31,382 nucleotides of DNA, taken from JAEYFP01 sp047602645 (GTDB lineage: Bacteria; Bacillota; Clostridia; Lachnospirales; Lachnospiraceae). The stretch lies in contig JASGGU010000044.1 in NCBI GenBank assembly GCA_047602645.1, positions 1 to 31,382 of the forward strand, written 5' to 3'. Below are positions 30,358 to 31,382 of this stretch, piece by piece (position 1 is the stretch's first letter; every line of letters begins with the position of its first letter). A model generated the notes under the pieces. The model did not search any database and had not been told where the DNA came from. It saw nothing but the letters and a program-made list of their open reading frames with translations. The position numbers and the translations under genes were made by a program.

Positions 30358-31260
30358 TTATTCAATCAGGATTCCATCAAAAAAATAACTGATTATTTCC
30401 TCCATTTGTTTACCTTCCTCAGCCATTTTTTTTGCCTGATACTGATCGAAGCCCAGACCGTGTCCGCGTCCCTTTGTAACGACCCTGATATTTCCTTCAA
30501 ATTCTTCTATTACAAAGCTGGCAGAGGACAATTTCATCCCTTGCCTGAATTCCTCACCGGTCATTTCCGTCGTTCCAAGCAGCAGTGTGACGACATAGCC
30601 CGCACGGTCCGTATTCTTTATCTGAATATTTTCAAGCAGCGTCCCCGCTTCAAATGTAACGTCAAAAGCTTCCTCTAACTTTTTACCGAACTCCTCCGAC
30701 GAAAAATAGTTGATGGAAAGGAAACTGTCAGCCTCCACGTCCGTGCTGCAATCCACGCTTTTTAAATATGGATATTCTCCTTCATGAAAGAGTTCCGACG
30801 GTTCCCGTGTAAAGCCGGCACTCACCGCGTGATATGGCACATAGGCCGGTACCCCTTCATAAGTGATGATCTGTCCTGCCGTTTCCTCTACGGCATTTTG
30901 AAGCCGGGCATAATATCCGGAAAATTCTTCGGCTCCCCAAAGCTCCTTCATCTCTTCAATTGAATAGCTTTTGACTGCGCCTGCGCCCGCTTTATCCGCA
31001 GTGCTCTCATTTGCAAGCTGTGTACGCAGCAGAACCGACTGCGCTTTTAAGACTTCCTTCGGATAACTGACCGGAATTGCCGCGGCCAAAGCGCCGACAA
31101 GTGCTTCCTCTGTTTTATCCTCTGCCTGCACCTCATTTTTGCTCACCTGAAAAATAGCTGTCTCCTGTACGGAGGCGCGTCCCTGATACAGCATTGTCGC
31201 CACATAAGGCAATAGCAGCACAATCATGATAATCGCAATATATTCTTTCATGAATTTCAT
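30358..31260 (-). CDS. spoIID: Stage II sporulation protein D
   Basis: 300 aa. A membrane helix (~6-25, EYIAIIMIVLLLPYVATMLY) is followed by the SpoIID lytic-transglycosylase domain: VSYPKEVLKAQSVLLRTQL, YVPYHAVSAGFT, GEYPYLKSVD and the C-terminal TKGRGHGLGFDQYQAKKMAEEGK. SpoIID cuts glycan strands in the engulfing septum with SpoIIP and SpoIIM. Family members have Glu in an 'AxEMP' segment as catalytic acid; here it reads AAAIP, with A61 in that place, so activity is doubtful. ATG 31260 or ATG 31251 could start it; the SD is better placed for 31251. A sigma-E-like promoter lies upstream. Confidence 0.9.
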   Translation of the reverse strand: MKFMKEYIAIIMIVLLLPYVATMLYQGRASVQETAIFQVSKNEVQAEDKTEEALVGALAAAIPVSYPKEVLKAQSVLLRTQLANESTADKAGAGAVKSYSIEEMKELWGAEEFSGYYARLQNAVEETAGQIITYEGVPAYVPYHAVSAGFTREPSELFHEGEYPYLKSVDCSTDVEADSFLSINYFSSEEFGKKLEEAFDVTFEAGTLLENIQIKNTDRAGYVVTLLLGTTEMTGEEFRQGMKLSSASFVIEEFEGNIRVVTKGRGHGLGFDQYQAKKMAEEGKQMEEIISYFFDGILIE

Positions 31261-31282
31261 TCCCGATTACTTGTCTTATCTT

Positions 31283-31311
31283 ATTCTACGCACGCAGACC
31301 ACAAAATATTA
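31283..31311 (-). promoter_or_regulatory. Sigma-E-like promoter of spoIID
   Basis: TAATATT (31305-31311; consensus KMATATT, perfect), 14-bp spacer, CGTAGAAT (31283-31290; consensus CATACAMT, 6 of 8). Mother-cell sigma-E drives spoIID in Bacillus subtilis, so this fits. Confidence 0.55.
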
Positions 31312-31334
31312 TCGCTCCGGTTTTCCTGGAACAA

Positions 31335-31349
31335 AGTGTCTTCGACACT
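31335..31349. repeat. Short hairpin upstream of spoIID
   Basis: AGTGTC (31335-31340), TTC, GACACT (31344-31349), 6-bp stem. No T-run on either side, so it is probably not a terminator by itself. Confidence 0.4.
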
Positions 31350-31362
31350 CTCAACTCCCCTG

Positions 31363-31382
31363 CCCCTCAATCATGAGGGGTT
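31363..31382. terminator. Hairpin at the window edge
   Basis: CCCCTCA (31363-31369), ATCA, TGAGGGG (31374-31380), then TT at the end of the sequence. A terminator of a gene to the right or left of spoIID is possible, but the window ends here, so direction is undecided. Confidence 0.4.

Noticed and set aside
1..31382. CRISPR array, tRNA, rRNA, insertion sequence or transposase
   Set aside because: No regular repeat-spacer pattern, no cloverleaf with CCA-type end, and no transposase motif was seen on reading both strands.

Overview
This window looks like chromosomal core DNA of a spore-forming Clostridia member, most likely a Lachnospiraceae-type organism. The inference rests on strong GGAGG ribosome binding sites, a spoIID-spoIIQ pair, a SAM-I (S-box) riboswitch in front of metK, a small RelQ-type alarmone synthetase, an AT-rich promoter style with extended -10 boxes, and gene order (coaX-dusB-greA-lysS; pfkA-rRNA methylase-proC). 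No rRNA, tRNA, CRISPR array or intact mobile element was seen. Species cannot be named from the sequence alone.

Layout. (1) 1-1.5 kb: an AT-rich accessory segment with one minus-strand gene, a stand-alone DUF4297/Cap4-like nuclease with its own promoter, then a gene-free stretch carrying a strong hairpin and a short recombinase-tail-like reading frame abutting lysS. (2) 1.5-9.24 kb: ten tightly packed minus-strand genes, read in order nfeD-like, SPFH protein, argF, a small membrane protein, a small cytosolic protein, coaX, dusB, an unknown 273-aa protein, greA and lysS. Several overlap, and greA-lysS also has a consensus promoter of its own. (3) 9.3-10.7 kb: a secreted SH3b/SleB-type cell-wall hydrolase with a near-consensus sigma-A promoter and a perfect match to the WalR (YycF) box. 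(4) 10.7-18.5 kb: proC, a TrmH-family RNA methyltransferase, pfkA, dnaE and metK, all on the minus strand, metK being preceded by a full S-box riboswitch. (5) 18.6-25.5 kb: a plus-strand HD-GYP c-di-GMP phosphodiesterase, minus-strand murA and a LysM-G5-M23 peptidase, plus-strand dinB, and a minus-strand membrane GGDEF diguanylate cyclase. (6) 25.5-31.4 kb: a flavin reductase-like gene coupled to a tail-anchored coiled-coil protein, a RelQ-type (p)ppGpp synthetase, a small unknown gene, a TrhA/hemolysin III membrane protein, a GIY-YIG protein, and spoIIQ and spoIID.

How the genes work together. Envelope biology is a recurring theme: MurA makes peptidoglycan precursor, two secreted hydrolases (SH3b/SleB-type and LysM-G5-M23) remodel the wall and share WalR-like sites at the same place relative to their promoters, and SpoIID/SpoIIQ act at the forespore interface. 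Second messengers are a second theme, with a c-di-GMP synthase, a c-di-GMP hydrolase and a (p)ppGpp synthetase. The rest is housekeeping.

Most worth a second look: (a) the WalR-like boxes over the two hydrolase promoters; (b) SpoIID lacking its catalytic glutamate beside a SpoIIQ that has lost every M23 metal ligand; (c) the DUF4297 nuclease and the possible integration scar next to it; (d) 14-bp tandem repeats over a murA promoter; (e) the tail-anchored coiled-coil protein joined to a flavin reductase. No clearly new multi-gene system was found; most of the window is ordinary core genome.
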